Positions 45,515 to 58,561 of a stretch of 64,000 nucleotides of DNA are shown one piece after another. The stretch is from Clarireedia homoeocarpa (taxonomy: Eukaryota; Ascomycota; Leotiomycetes; Helotiales; Rutstroemiaceae). The DNA lies in contig LNKV01000009.1 in the NCBI GenBank assembly GCA_001465935.1, forward strand, positions 248,001 to 312,000, read 5' to 3'. Under the pieces are notes generated by a model that searched no databases, had not been told where the DNA came from, and saw nothing but the letters and a program-made list of their open reading frames with translations. Position numbers and translations under genes: made by a program. Position 1 is the first letter of the stretch; each line of letters begins with the position of its first letter.

Positions 45515-47224
45515 TTACTTCTTCACACCCAGTCTATCCTCCCATTCTTTCCTCAGTTTTTCCATCTCAATCCAACATTTCTGACCCAAAATTTCAAAAT
45601 CGTCTCTGGCTTCTCTCGTCAACTGCACAGCTCCCCTCTTCCTGCCTTTCCTTCTCTCCCCGGTGTCAATTGTCTTTGGCGTCTTACCTTCCCATCCCCA
45701 ACCTGCTACTTCTGTGCGGATAACTCGCTCCCTGCCACTTGAATTTGTCGCGGAGCCCCACTTTGAGGCAGGGGCATCGACATTGTTCAAGGTTTCATCT
45801 GAAGAAAGGGCTATCCAAACGGGAGCTACAGCAGCAATATAAGGATCGATGGTATGCCACTGGCTGCCCAGCCATCTCACCACGCGGAAGAGAAACTTAT
45901 ATATAAATACCAGAATGAAATTCAATGGCATGATCTCTGAAGCGAAAATCCCAGGATGCACCACGTATACACTTGGCTTGATCAAGTTTCCTTTGGCTTC
46001 AGACTGGGTTGGGTCGTCTTCGTTTGGATGCTCTTTCACACACACATCGGAGCAGTCGAACCACGAGGAGGAGGCTTTACTAGGGCCACGGAGTTTCCTA
46101 GAAAGGACTAGAAGATCTGTCAAGCGTTTTGAACTTTCGTATGGCGCCAATGACTCAAGACCCTGGATGTCGTCTATAGAGAAGTGGTTATCAAGAGCCT
46201 CAATACTTGATACCCAGATGATCCTTCCACTGGTGTTGGCCGAGGGCGAAGCTGGTCGGGATAGCAAAGGCATCAATTCGTGTGCGAGGATATAATGACC
46301 GAAGACGTTAGAGCAGAAGACTTCGCCTAGAGGTGGCTCTTCAGAACCAGTATCTTCAGATAATAGCGGTTGCGTGGCTTCATCGGGAGACCCGATATTG
46401 TCTCGAGGCCCAGAAGACACCTGTGGTTTCGTGGTGGCCCCAATATTTCCCAGTTTGTACCTTGGCCATGTCATGGACTCAAAAAAATCAGTCAGTACCG
46501 TCCAGATAGCCAATGGCCAATTGATCCCAATCCATCCTCCCATGCCGGCATTTAAGATCATGATATCTATCCTCGGAATGCGAATTCCACTTAAGCCCCA
46601 TCCCCAAGATCTCTCCTGGCCTTGTGAACCCTCTACCTGACTCAGTGCCCATTTATCTTGCTTAACATTTGCGGAATATGATGCTGTACCAGGAGACCCA
46701 GCAGGAAGTCTCAGTCCATCGATTGTAGTGGCATCTGGACTGCCCACGGTGCCATTGACAAGTCTGTCAGCAAGCGCATACACGCTCTTCAGGTCGCACA
46801 AATCAACCTCGACTCCGAGAAAATGGACTCGAGCCACCATGTCCTGCCATTTGTATACATTTCCCTGAGCCTTTGCTTTTGCTCGTAGCTTCGCCGCGAA
46901 CTTCGAATGGTCGACGAGGGTGCGCAGATGCGCTCGCAGACGCGAGATTGTAAACCGTGTTTTGAGAGGCGAACGTGTGCACAGAATGAGGATCAGATGT
47001 TTCGTAGGAGGAGTATCGGAGGAAGTGAGGAATTCGTCAATCAACCTGCATGCAACTGCGAAACCTAATCCGCTACAAACGGTCAGCAATTCAACTTGGG
47101 AATTTTGATGGTTGGCAACAATTCAAGTGAACTCTTTTTGACTGGGGTGATAGCAATACCTATTTGCACCAGTGATGAGAGCAAAAGTCTGGCTTTCACT
47201 CGTCTCCCAAGGAGGTAGGCCCAT
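45515..47224 (-). CDS. ERG27: 3-keto-steroid reductase, ergosterol synthesis
   Basis: NADPH-dependent reductase of the sterol C-4 demethylation complex (with Erg25/Erg26/Erg28) at the ER; in grey mould this enzyme is the target of the fungicide fenhexamid. Exon 1 is 47224-47160, the intron 87 nt, exon 2 47072-45515; 540 residues. Short-chain dehydrogenase features: cofactor loop TGANSGLGF split by the intron (residues 18-26), MILNAGMGG (196-201 region), WVSSIEAL (catalytic Ser near 310) and the Y333-x3-K337 pair in YESSKRLTDL. A membrane-associating hydrophobic stretch FILVFIYKFLFRVV lies near 407-420. Longer than yeast Erg27 (347) because of insertions at about 130-180 and 225-270, as in other moulds. 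Confidence 0.95.
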
Positions 47225-48497
47225 TTTCGATATCTTTTTTGGACAATTTGCTAGTTGTTGTAATTTCTTGATAGCATAATGACTTTGCTTCCTCTTAAAT
47301 CCCGACTAGATTGAACCTCCAACCCCTAAGCGCCCCGGCTCCGTGAGCCAGCAAAGTTGTGGGTACAGAAATGCATCCATTTGGAACACAGGATTGAAAT
47401 ATTAAGTTTAAGACGCCAGGAAGGTCTTGGTATAGAACGTTAACAATACGAGCCCTTGTTGGCTCCTTGTTGGGGTGGCATATGATTGCGCGTAAGTCGT
47501 AAGTGCTCAGTAGTTCTATGAATGAAGGTTGTGCAGACCCAATTGATATAACTCCGCAAGTTACTTTCAAGAATTTAGAAATCGGCGAGCAGGAAACAGA
47601 CATGCAGTTATTCAAACCTCACTTCTTCTGTATCTATAGCAGATGCTGAGCCTCGTCCCTACTCTAGCTGCTGCATATGGCTGTTGGAGCACTCCTGCAT
47701 GTGTACTCATTGGCCAGCCCAACAGTGTGCCCAACATGGCGAGGCCAATCACATAACCAAGTCGCCGGTCACTGGGGCGTTTCTCTCGGTTTGCGCGGTC
47801 CTTTGGCTCAGGTTATGCTTACTTATAAGTATATAGAATCCTGTTTGGTCATACAAGCGACCTGAGCAGTGAGAATGCTCACATGAAGGTATCAACCTGT
47901 ATGGATGTTTCATGTAGGAAGGCACCGCACCACGCGCACCAAGCGAGCAAGTTGCTGGCGCTTATCGGTCTGCTTATCGCGGCTTAGTAAGTTCCAGTCT
48001 GCTTCTGGGTAACCGGCGAGGAATTTTAATCCGGTTCCGGCCCCGATTCCGTGGCGCGTGGGTTGAGCAAAAAGGCAATGCATCATCAAACAGTAAATAA
48101 TAATCTCGCACTCACCCCACGGAAATATTCCTCTTCCTCTTCTCAACCGCCAACGTCATTGAGCCAGCCAACAATATCGCGACCGACATGACTCCTGGCC
48201 TCTCGGAAGACATTACGTTGATGGAAGCGTGCATTCTCTGAGAATCCCCGTCCACGGTCAAATCGAGGTACTCTATATAACCCGGAGTGTGCCGTGACTA
48301 ACAATCGAAAGCGAAGGAATCATTGAGAGCTGTGGTTGAACAAATCTAGCTAGAACCTTGGTTGATAATTGTATAACCATAGCGGCTTTTGTGCTCAACT
48401 GTCCTAGGAAGCTAGCTCCTTCTATATTACCCGCCCGCATCTGTCTAGACATCTACCACTATCATCTTGAGACTCACAGCAAATACCATCTTTCAAT
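47225..48497. promoter_or_regulatory. Divergent promoter region ERG27 / GPAT
   Basis: 1.27 kb between two divergent lipid-synthesis genes. It must contain both promoters. The open frames inside are short with no domain. No particular sterol-response or other factor site is asserted. Confidence 0.5.
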
Positions 48498-50878
48498 ATG
48501 GCCAACGAGCAGCAGGTACATGAGCACATGCCTCAGCAAGCCAAACACAAGGAGGAATTCCCAATGACAAACTGGATCTACGATGTGTTCCTATGGACCT
48601 TTTCAATTCTGGTAGACCTCTTCTTCAGAGAAGTTCACCCAAGAGGATCATGGAAAGTCCCACGGAGAGGGCCTGTGATCTTCGTCGCTGCCCCGCATGC
48701 GAATCAGGTATGCGCCGATTCCTTTAGCATGTGGTTCCGAGGAGTAGTACTGACGAACATTCTTAGTTTGTCGATCCCCTTATCTTGATGCGCACACTTC
48801 GTAACGAATGCCATCGCCGTGTCGCGTTCCTTATCGCTGCGAAATCCATGGGCCAGTTTATTGTGGGATGGTTTGCGCGCAAAGTTGGTGCAGTCCCAGT
48901 CGGACGAGCTCTTGATATGGTTAAACCAGGCTCCGGTACTATATACCTTCCTGATCCCATCAATGATCCACTTCTGGTACGAGGAGTCGGTACAAAGTTC
49001 GATAGTAGCGAGATACAAGTTGGCGGATTGTTGGTTCTGCCTAAGTTTGAGGGAACGACCGCCAATGCTGAAATCGCAGAAGTGATCAGCGCAGAGGAAT
49101 TGAGGCTAAAGAAGCCATTCAGAGGTCGCATCGCTTTGATGCAATTAACTGGACGAGACGATATCGATGAGGATGGAAAATTTACAAATCAATCTGTTAA
49201 GGGCACGAAGGAGGGATTCGAGGGCACGAAATACAAAGCAGCCCCCAAAGTGGACCAAACGCAGGTATACGATGCGGTCTTTGATCGTCTTAGCCAGGGC
49301 GGAGCTGTAGGAATCTTCCCAGAGGGTGGTAGCCACGATAGGACCGAACTTCTTCCATTAAAAGCTGGTGTAGCTATCATGGCACTTGGATCATTGGCAG
49401 CAAACCCAGACAGCGGACTCAAGATTGTACCATGTGGCATGAACTACTTCCATGCTCACAAATTCCGCTCTAGGGCTGTAGTTGAGTTCGGCAATCCCTT
49501 GGAAATTCCGAAAGAACTCGTCGAGCTATATAAGCGTGGTGAGCGAAGAGAGGCCGTTAGTCAATTGTTGGATACTGTATATCAAGCTCTTGTTGCTGTC
49601 ACAGTCACAAGTCCCGATTATGACACTCTGATGCTTATCCAAGCTGTCCGGAGACTTTACAATCCAACTGGCAAGAAGCTGCCGCTACCAATGGTAGTGG
49701 AATTGAATCGTAGATTGGTCAAGGGATATACTCACTACAAAGACGATCCAAGAATTGTCGCATTGAAGAAATCCGTTCTAGACTACAATAAGCAGCTACG
49801 ATATATGAATCTACGAGATCACCAAGTGGAATACGCCAAATTTTCTATCCCCAAAGTCATTTTCCTTCTCTTCTATCGTCTGGGCAAGCTTGCAGTTCTA
49901 TCTGTTGGTGTGATCCCCGGTTTGGTTCTGTTTGCCCCAGTTTTCGTTGCCTCGAAAATAATCAGTATCAAGAAGTCACGACAGGCATTAGCAGCATCCA
50001 CCGTCAAGCTTCAAGGTCGTGATGTCATGGCCACATGGAAACTACTCGTTGCTCTTGCATTTGCTCCGGTCTTATATAATTTCTATACCATCGGTCTAGC
50101 GATATGGACATACAGAAACAGAGTACAAGGGCACATGCCTGATTGGGTACCTCTCTGGGCGGTCTTCGTCTCTGGCTACATCATCTTCCCTGCAATCACA
50201 TTCGCCGCCCTTCGCTTCGGAGAGGTAGGCATGGATATTGTTAAATCATTGCGACCTCTCATCATCTCCCTCAACCCCGCATCCAGCAACGTCATTTATA
50301 AGCTCCGGGAACGCAGAGCCCAATTGAGCGCGCAAGTCACCGAAGTCATCAATACCCTCGGCCCAGAGCTATTCCCGGACTTCGACGCCTCTCGAATTGT
50401 CGCAGATCCTTTCAGTCGCGATGGCATCAGAACTCCCACCTCCCCTAGCCAAAGCGGTGTCAGACGCAGAGACAGCAACCAATCCGGCCTCTCCGAACTC
50501 GACTCCCCACCCGCCATTCGCCGCAGCCAAACCGCCGGTGCATCGATCGGCGGTGGTTCAGCCATGAACGGAACGCTTCCCCGCAACGAATCATTCGGCA
50601 ATCTAGGCAACATCGCGCTCTTCGCGACGCGTCCACCATCGAGAAGTGAAAGCCGCAGCAGCAGCGGCAGCGGTGGCGGTGTAGGCTCATCCGGTTTCCC
50701 ATTGAAGGGCTTCAGCGCCCTGGACTCCAAAGCGAGTTTCGACGAGGTGAGCATGAAGATCCGGGGCGCGATGAAGGAGCGTGGACAGATACGGAGGAGG
50801 AAGAGCGAGGCGGAGACGGCGAGGGATGATGATGATGTGGCGCTTAGCAGTGATGAGGATGATAGAAAACATGTGTAG
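48498..50878 (+). CDS. Glycerol-3-phosphate acyltransferase (Gpt2/Sct1)
   Basis: ER enzyme for the first acylation in glycerolipid synthesis, making lysophosphatidate from glycerol-3-phosphate or dihydroxyacetone phosphate. Two exons, 48498-48707 and 48767-50878 (59-nt intron falling inside acyltransferase motif I), 773 residues. Motif I PHANQFVDPL, motif II VPVGRALD, motif III GIFPEGGSHDRTELLPLKAG and motif IV IVPCGMNYFHAHKF are all present. A large loop separates motifs II and III, as in yeast Gpt2/Sct1. Hydrophobic spans lie near 390-425 and 450-510. The C-terminal 180 residues are Ser/Pro/Gly-rich and acidic at the end (SSDEDD), a likely phospho-regulated tail. Divergent from ERG27. Confidence 0.95.
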
Positions 50879-51440
50879 AGAATAAAAATTTCCCATTGGT
50901 TGGGTGGTCTTTCGGCTAGAGGGCTGGGTATGGGATGGGATGGAATGGAATGGTATCGAAGGGGCATTTGCAGGGAGGTGGTAAGAGTCTACGGGTTCTT
51001 TTTGTTAGTAGGGGCGTCCAAGGAATACCACATCTCCTTTTTGTGTCTTCTTAGTGAACAATTCAAGTCAAGAATCATATCATTACTGGTTCATGTCTCT
51101 ACCGTGATTCTTGTTGAATGAACCGCTGAAGCATGTCGTAGCGGCGTCCTTTCTCAATCAACTGTGTGCTCAATCGACAAATCCATGTCGTCAATATATA
51201 CCTCATATGATGGAAAAGCTGGAATTAAGAGAAGAAAAGCATATGATATATATATTCATATTTGGTATTCGCAAGCAATCCGCCAGACCAGACCTAAACC
51301 CCCACCCCCCAATGGAATGTACCGTAGTTATACTCAAGTTGTGCCAGATCATAGCAATTACATACACACCAGCCACCCAAAAAATAAAATAAAAAAATAA
51401 AATAAAATAAAAGCGCCTTCACCAACTCCAACTCCAGCAC
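50879..51440. other. Intergenic between convergent genes
   Basis: 562 bp between 3' ends of the GPAT and BRAP2-like genes. GGGATG/GGAAT units lie at about 50928-50955 and an AAAATA run at about 51377-51412. No gene seen. Confidence 0.6.
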
Positions 51441-53775
51441 CTATTTCCTCCCCTTCCCTTTCTTCCTTCCGCCTTTCCCCTCCCCTTGTACCACCGGCAC
51501 ACTAACCCCGGCCTCGCTCGCCTCCCCGGCCTCCAACTCCCCCCTCTCCTCCAACTCCCTAATCCTCTCCCTCCCACTAACCATAACCATCAAATCGCGA
51601 TTCGCCTCCCTCAGCTCGTCGCACTCCTCCCTGCACCCGCTAAGCTCCTTCTGCGCTGCCTCGACCCTCTCGTTCAAAAACCCAATCCGCTCCATCAACC
51701 CCTCGCTAACCTTCTTCTCCTCCCTTAGGCTCTTCCCCATGCCCCTCGCAATCTCCGCGCTTTTCTCCGCCCTCCTCTTCTCCCTCTCCAGTTCCTTTTC
51801 CAGATTCGGAATCACGTCTGTAACCAGCCGCCCGTGTTCAATCTGCAGGGTCCGCAGCTGCGCGAGCGCTTCCTCCGCGCTGTGGCTGGCGGATGCGGCC
51901 GCACTGGAGGCCGCACTGGCTTTGGCGGCGGCTTTGCTGACGAGTTCTTCAAAGTAAACGCGTTGCGATTCGAGCTGTGAGGTAAGTAGGTGTGTAAATT
52001 CCAGTCCGGCGTTTTCAAGCTTCTCGCGTGGTACCATATCTCTATCGTCGGCTGTGTCAGCTGGCGCGAGACCGTTACTGCGTGTGCGGGATGAGGGTAG
52101 TTCGATGACTTTGCTATCGCCTTTGTCGCGGATAAGTCGATGGACCCATGCGTCGCTGGCGTAATCCCATACATATTGAGTGGCGATTTCCAGAGCGAAG
52201 TTATGTGCGTATTCTTTCCAGTGCTCTTTAGCGTGCCCGCCTTTGTACCGTCCACAACCGACATTCCCGCAGATGAGACAAATCCATAGATCATCAGCAC
52301 AATCGCACACACTACATAATGAGGCTTCGCCGCTGCCGAAGGGGGGGTTCTCGGGATCGTAGGTGGAACTTGAGGACTGTGAAGCTAAGGCCAGGGAAGG
52401 ATTTGTATGTCGACATACAGGGCAGCCGGTTCCACCCCATTTCTGGAGACAATCGCAATGGAAGACATGTTGACAGAGAATTGTCAGAAGACCTGTTGTA
52501 TCGTCCATTCTTTCTAGACAGACAGGGCACGTAGGTAGTTCGATGAGACTGGGTGTAGGTGGCGGAAATGGTTTGAGATGGTTGGGTGTCGGGGGAGCTG
52601 GCGTGAATGGATCATGGGAAAGCTCGGGAAAACTGGTATTCGTTCGAGAGGAGGTAGGTGTTTGAAATGTAATCGACTTTATGAATACGGCATGACATGT
52701 CTCGGGCTGTTAGAATATCATCAGCCTGTAAACAATCAAAATCTGTCTTTGAAGATGAACATACCTCCATAGTATTGAATACCTTACCATCCCATGCAGC
52801 CCTCCACTTCCTGGCAACATCTCCATCTCTGAACTTCATGAGCACTAGATACCTATTCATCCTTCCGGTCATGACCATCCTGAAGTGGCTAACTTCCTCT
52901 CTGGTTTTCTCTCCTACAAACCCCAAGAAATCCCTGGGTGTTAGATAGCTGGGCACAGCAGGTATGCAGACAATCGTGCAATCTTCTGCAGCAGTCTGGC
53001 CCTGCCTATCCTTCGCGCTAGATCCCGCAATGCTCCCCGATCCATTCGGAGACCTTGACGCAGTCTTCGCGTTATAGACCTCTACTCCTACTAGACCTGG
53101 CGTCTCATCTCCCTCTCTATACAAATGTACCACTCCCCATCCTACCTCCGTGTTTTTCAAATCCAAGCCGTTCTCCGCTGATTCATTTGAACTCTTAATC
53201 TCTTCAAACCTCGCCTTGGTGACCCGACCTCCCGCAGTCAACCCCGCATTCATACCAGACGCAGCATTTGCGCCTCCCAACCCTCTAGCAATCTGTCCCG
53301 GCCCATCCATATCCAGACTCTCCACCCGCACTCTGTCAAACCTCCAGTCTCTCTTCGCAATACGTAGGTTCCTTGTTTGACCAACTAGCTCTAAACTCGG
53401 CAGTAGAACCTCCGGCTCTTTTGTGCTACTTCGCGAAATGTGTCTGGTATGTCCTCCTGCTCTGCTAGAAAGTGCGCCGCCAATCCCAGCTCCGATTGTC
53501 TCTCCACCCAGCTGTATCGCGTTTCCTCCTGTCCCTTTATTCTGTCCTGTCGAAGCAGCAGTCGAACACTGATCGCCACTCCTAATTCTACTCGAATCCC
53601 AAGAAACAGCTCTGTGTCTCGGCCACTCAGTGGTCCTTTTATTCGATCCAAAAATATCCGACTGCTCAGACGGAAGCCAAATCTCGCGCTTCGTATCTTC
53701 TCTCGATATGCTCGCAGGGTCGGTGCTGGGTAAAGGATATAATTCGAATTTCAAATGATAGAAGTAAGAGGGCAT
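51441..53775 (-). CDS. BRAP2/ETP1-like RING and UBP-finger protein
   Basis: Probable E3 ubiquitin ligase of the BRAP2 (IMP) family; yeast Etp1 is the relative. Two exons, 53775-52765 and 52706-51441 (58-nt intron), 758 residues. Residues about 275-335 form the RRM-like BRAP2 domain (CTIVCIPAVPSYLTPRDFLG, MNRYLVLMKF). A C3H2C3-type RING follows at about 397-437 (CPVCLERM, CQHVFHCDCLQKW, GCPVCRH). The ubiquitin-binding UBP zinc finger is at about 468-525 (CSVCDCADDLWICLICGNVGC, GHAKEHW). From about 565 to 735 there is a long Glu/Lys/Arg/Leu coiled coil, ending in a basic GRKKGKGRK tail. The order RRM-like, RING, ZnF-UBP, coiled coil is diagnostic. The N-terminal 250 residues have Gly/Ser-rich inserts of unknown role. 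Confidence 0.94.
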
Positions 53776-54361
53776 GCTTCCTTAATTTTGCATAGTTGAT
53801 AACGTCGCTGGGGAGTAATCGTGGCGGGGTTGGTTGCAGTGCGCAGGGTCGGAAGATATGTTTGTTGGGATCTGCGGGGGAACAATTTGTGGCAAAGGAA
53901 TGGATGGCAATTAATAATGCCTTGAATGAAAATAGAAGTAGTCTAAGAAAATGGACGACACGTAAATTGACGTCGCTGATGTTGATAGTAATAATAAAAA
54001 TGAATAGAATGGATCACATTTGAACATGGGATTTATTTTCGCGGCTGCGACAGCCTCGCACTAAAACTATGAAGGTGGTGGGGGGGGCATAAGGCTATGT
54101 AGGTTCAGTTCGTCATTTTGAGATTACGGGATGCTCAATCTAACATGCACATCAATTCTATTCACGGAAGTCACGGAAGTCACGGAAGTCACGTATGCAA
54201 AATCAGGAAACAATTCAAGATGTCAAAATTAAATGTATTGACTATTCTCAAATCGAGGCAGCACGTAGTAGTGCACCATCATAACTATGTACCATTCCCA
54301 TAACACCATCGGACCACATTATATCCGAACGCCGCATAAGATATGTGCAGAAGATAAGAAT
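53776..54361. other. Intergenic BRAP2-like / polyubiquitin
   Basis: 586 bp holding the BRAP2-like promoter and polyubiquitin 3' flank. Contains three tandem 9-bp units TCACGGAAG at about 54162-54190. No gene seen. Confidence 0.6.
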
Positions 54362-55431
54362 CTATTGACCGCCACGAAGACGAAGCACCAAGTGCAAAGT
54401 GCTCTCCTTCTGAATGTTGTAATCAGAAAGAGTTCTGCCATCCTCCAACTGCTTTCCAGCAAAGATCAATCGCTGTTGGTCCGGTGGGATACCCTCCTTG
54501 TCTTGAATCTTTGACTTGACATTGTCAATGGTATCTGACGATTCCACTTCCAATGTAATGGTCTTTCCAGTCAAAGTCTTGACGAAGATCTGCATACCAC
54601 CACGGAGACGAAGGACCAAATGCAGTGTGGACTCTTTCTGGATGTTGTAGTCTGATAGAGTGCGGCCATCCTCAAGTTGCTTACCAGCAAAGATAAGACG
54701 TTGCTGGTCCGGTGGGATACCCTCCTTATCTTGGATCTTTGATTTCACGTTGTCGATGGTATCTGACGACTCAACCTCCAATGTGATTGTCTTTCCGGTA
54801 AGTGTCTTGACGAAGATTTGCATACCACCACGAAGGCGGAGCACCAAGTGAAGGGTGGATTCTTTTTGGATGTTGTAGTCGCTCAGGGTGCGACCATCTT
54901 CGAGTTGTTTACCAGCGAAGATCAAACGTTGTTGATCCGGAGGAATACCCTCCTTGTCCTGGATCTTGGACTTGACATTGTCGATGGTGTCGGACGACTC
55001 GACCTCAAGAGTGATGGTCTTGCCAGTGAGAGTCTTGACGACTGAGATAATGTTAGTGCATGATGACGTAACGAGGCAATAGTGTCAACTTACAAATTTG
55101 CATACCGCCACGAAGACGGAGGACGAGATGGAGAGTAGACTCCTTTTGAATGTTGTAGTCGCTCAAGGTACGGCCATCTTCAAGTTGTTTGCCTGCGAAG
55201 ATCAAGCGCTGTTGGTCCGGGGGAATTCCCTCCTTATCCTGAATCTTGCTCTTTACGTTGTCGATGGTATCGCTGGACTCGACCTCGAGGGTGATGGTCT
55301 TGCCGGTGACTATTGATGATGATGTTAGCAGATGTTGATGGAAATATTGAAGTTGGGGGAGTGGCGACTGAGAGTGTAAGGTGTCAACTGCTGGAGAAGG
55401 TGAACTTACGGGTCTTGACGAAGATCTGCAT
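54362..55431 (-). CDS. Polyubiquitin, four tandem repeats
   Basis: Head-to-tail ubiquitin precursor, cleaved by deubiquitinases to free monomers; the stress-responsive ubiquitin source (yeast UBI4, which has five units). Exons 55431-55410, 55309-55094 and 55041-54362 total 918 nt: 4 x 76 residues plus a terminal Gln after the last Gly-Gly. Intron 1 (100 nt) interrupts codon 8 of the first unit; intron 2 (52 nt) interrupts the Phe codon of MQIF in the second unit. Protein copies are essentially identical ([26 protein letters not shown]) while the DNA differs at many third positions. Promoter lies on the right side; an inverted GAA-aa-TTC pair is present at 55887-55894. Identity is certain; stress regulation is inferred from the family. 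Confidence 0.98.
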
Positions 55432-58400
55432 GATTGCTTTCGAGTTGTAGGATTAATTTCTTTGAAGATGTAGTTATTTATTAGATGATTTCGAGGAGCA
55501 AAGCAGAGAAGTTGATGAAGAAGTCGGTTGATGGAAGTTGTATGATGGAAGAAAGGAAGCGGAGATGGAGGAGATGTCGAGCCTTAAGTACCCTTCTGGC
55601 CGCGGCGCTCCCAAGGCACGAGGCATGAGCGAGCCTTATCGCTTAGCGCCACCTCTGTATAAGCGTAGGGATTGAATGAATCAGAGGGCGAGGCAGCAAC
55701 TGCTGGTCACGATGTGGCTGCGCCTTTCGCCGCTATGCCACACCATACGCCATGGATTACGGATTACGGGTTACGGATTACTTCCCTCCAGTGGTCATAT
55801 GGAACACGCTGGAAGGCGCGAGTCAACCATGAATAATCAAGGCTGAGACGAAGAGCGAAGGTTCAAGGCGACTCCGGATTGTGCAGGAAAATTCTTTTTC
55901 CCCGAGTCCGATGGTTTCCGGACGATAATTATTCATCTGCATCCCACCGCATCTTGTCCCAATCAATTGTGTCGTCGCTTTTCCCTTGGTCATAACCTCA
56001 TAACCTTACGATACCAGCACACTACAAGACGCCTTTTTGCGTTCGGAGCACAACACCGCAGCCCATCAGCCGAACAAGATCCAGATCCTACCTAAACACC
56101 TAAACCGTTATCGCATCGCCGATTCCCAATCCGGTTTAGTACCCGGCCGACCCCGCCTTCTTACTTGTGCTCTGTACTGAATCGTCGACCGACCTTTGCT
56201 CCCTTCTGGTACTTCGACTCATTCCAGCCTCCTTTTTCCCGTTCTGCAATCCTGTACCAAGGGCTGTACCAAGGGCTGTACCACAAGGACTGTACCAAGG
56301 ACTGCACCAACAAGGAATTCCTACGTGTGTACTTTTGTAGAGCCAGACCCTTTGTCTTTGGCATAGGCCTTATGTTTTCGCCTTCTCCGTGTCTCGGACT
56401 ATTGCCATCGCCATCGCCATCGCTTTTCAAACTCGGTACGGACTGGTATCGTCCAGTTGTCATTGCATAGCATAACCCTTTCATTTCCTCTCGATCGTCG
56501 TCTATGCCGAGACATGGCAAGTTTCAAAACAGCTCACTCACTCTCTCACACTCTCTCACGCGATGGCTGCTGCTATGCACGTTCAGTAAAGCAAAATGCC
56601 TAAAGCAAGGAAACCCCCTAGTAGCCATGTTTTCTCCGGACGTCAAGTACCACAAAACACAACTAGAAATCTTATCTATTCGCCAGATGGTGGCATCCCC
56701 ATACATGCAGACTACAATATCTAACATATCGGTCTCCGAGTAAGTGAATATACGATTGTGATTCTGCCTACTCCAAATCGAGTCATTTGGTAGATACTGT
56801 ACTGTACCCCAAATGCGCAAATGGTACGATAACACCAGCCACTACGAACTGCACGTGGATGTTGTCTTCTCTCCCTCTTATGCACGAATGTAATCAAATC
56901 GCCTAAAAGGAGGATCAAGTTGCGAATCCGCTATCTATTCCATCTATCTACCCTTGATATGGCCATCCCAAGCTATCAATCCCTGCCGCCAGCGATAACG
57001 TCTTTTTTCCCCAAAAGAAAACGACCCCCAGATCACAGGGGAGGGGGGAGGGAAGATTACATGCAGTATAGTCATCTGCTAAGCTGACGACATTCCGGGA
57101 AAGTAACTGCAACGTTATTGAGAAACCGCACCAAGGCCCTTAGACTCCGACCCTGCACAGAGACGAGGTTGGAGGCGTTCGTTTGGTCAGTATCCGTGAT
57201 GGCTTTTTTTTTTTCCTTCTTTCCCTTTCTTTCTTCTTTCTTACTGCCCGCCTTATCTGCACGGGCACAATGTACATTTTCTTGACCATCACAAGTAGTA
57301 AGTAGGGTTACTTCCCGAGACTTCACCGCATCGCGAGCTTTAGCTGTAGTATACTGTACTGTACTGTACTGTACTGTACTGTATGGCGAAAAAGAAAGAA
57401 AAAGGGATAAATTGAGATGCATATGTACGTGTGTATGTAAGCAATGAGAAACGGCTGAAAATCGCGAAAGAAAGAGGGAAAGGGAGAGAGGAAAGGTCAC
57501 TCCCAATGAATTCAGACACATACACACACACATACACATACCACATCCAACGGGCGAAGGAAGCAGCAGCAGAAGCTGAAAGATAGGTTTTGAGGAATTA
57601 AAAATTTAGACGGCTCTTTCTTTTTGTATCTACGTATCCCATGATTGAATGCATCGTGTACATAATCCAATCCCCCTTTCCCCCCTTCCCCTCCCCCCTA
57701 TGCATCGAATGCAGCAGTAGTTTTTGCAATTCAATTCAATTCAATTCGTTCGCACTATATCGGTCTTCCGTCTGCTCGCCCCTTCCCCGCAACAATAATG
57801 CCCAAGTAAAAAAAAAAAAACAGCGCGTACGTGTGTCCGTCCCATCTTTCTCATAAAAAACCAATCGGCAGTTGATGATCTTTTTGTTCTCCCCTCGCCT
57901 CCGCCTCCCCCCCCCCTCCCCTGCCCTCCACCAACCAAAACAAAAAAACAAAAACAAAAAAACAACACAACGCCCCTTCTGCAGACCGACTTTCTCTCTT
58001 CAATGATGCCGCCCAACCCCTTCACCCCCCTCCCTCCCCAACCCCCCATCTCCTGCGTCCATCATCAAATCAATCTGTCAAAAAAACTAAATATAAAAAT
58101 CGATTTTTGATTTTCCAGCAGTAAAAGTAGGAGAAAATCATTGTGTAAAAAAAAAAAATAAAAAACATAAGGGTCCGTAAAAACGTTAAAACGTTAAAAT
58201 TCCATGATCTTCGTTAAGGTCTGTGATCATACAAGTCCTGACATTGTCGTAAAATTCGGTGTCGGTCGTAAATGACTGCTTCTCAAGATCGAAATCGCTA
58301 TGCTGTTGAAAATATAAAGGAAAAAAAAAAAAAAAATTTTTTTCAAAAAACATGATCCGCTCAGAGTAGGCCCCCTTTCTTTGGACAGGCATGGAAAGTT

Positions 58401-58561
58401 GAAAAAGGGAAAGTCAGACAAAGGGAAGGATATGGATAATAAAATGGCAAATCACTAAACGGTCCCTCCAGTTCATTAGCAGCATCGCTGCTTTTGTACA
58501 GTCGATTATGCAAGGTGGGTATGTAGAATGATATATTTGCAACAAGGAGATGAGGGCGGTC
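55432..58561. other. Intergenic, 3.1 kb
   Basis: Polyubiquitin promoter on the left and 3' flank of the Zn2Cys6-like gene on the right. No gene supported. Simple sequence: GGATTAC 7-bp units (55754-55781), CTGTACCAAGG-type units (about 56250-56310), a TACTG pentamer array (57352-57382), C-rich tracts at 57897-57930, and several A-runs (57805-58340). Confidence 0.6.
57352..57382. repeat. TACTG pentanucleotide array
   Basis: About six uninterrupted 5-bp units, seen directly. Confidence 0.9.
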
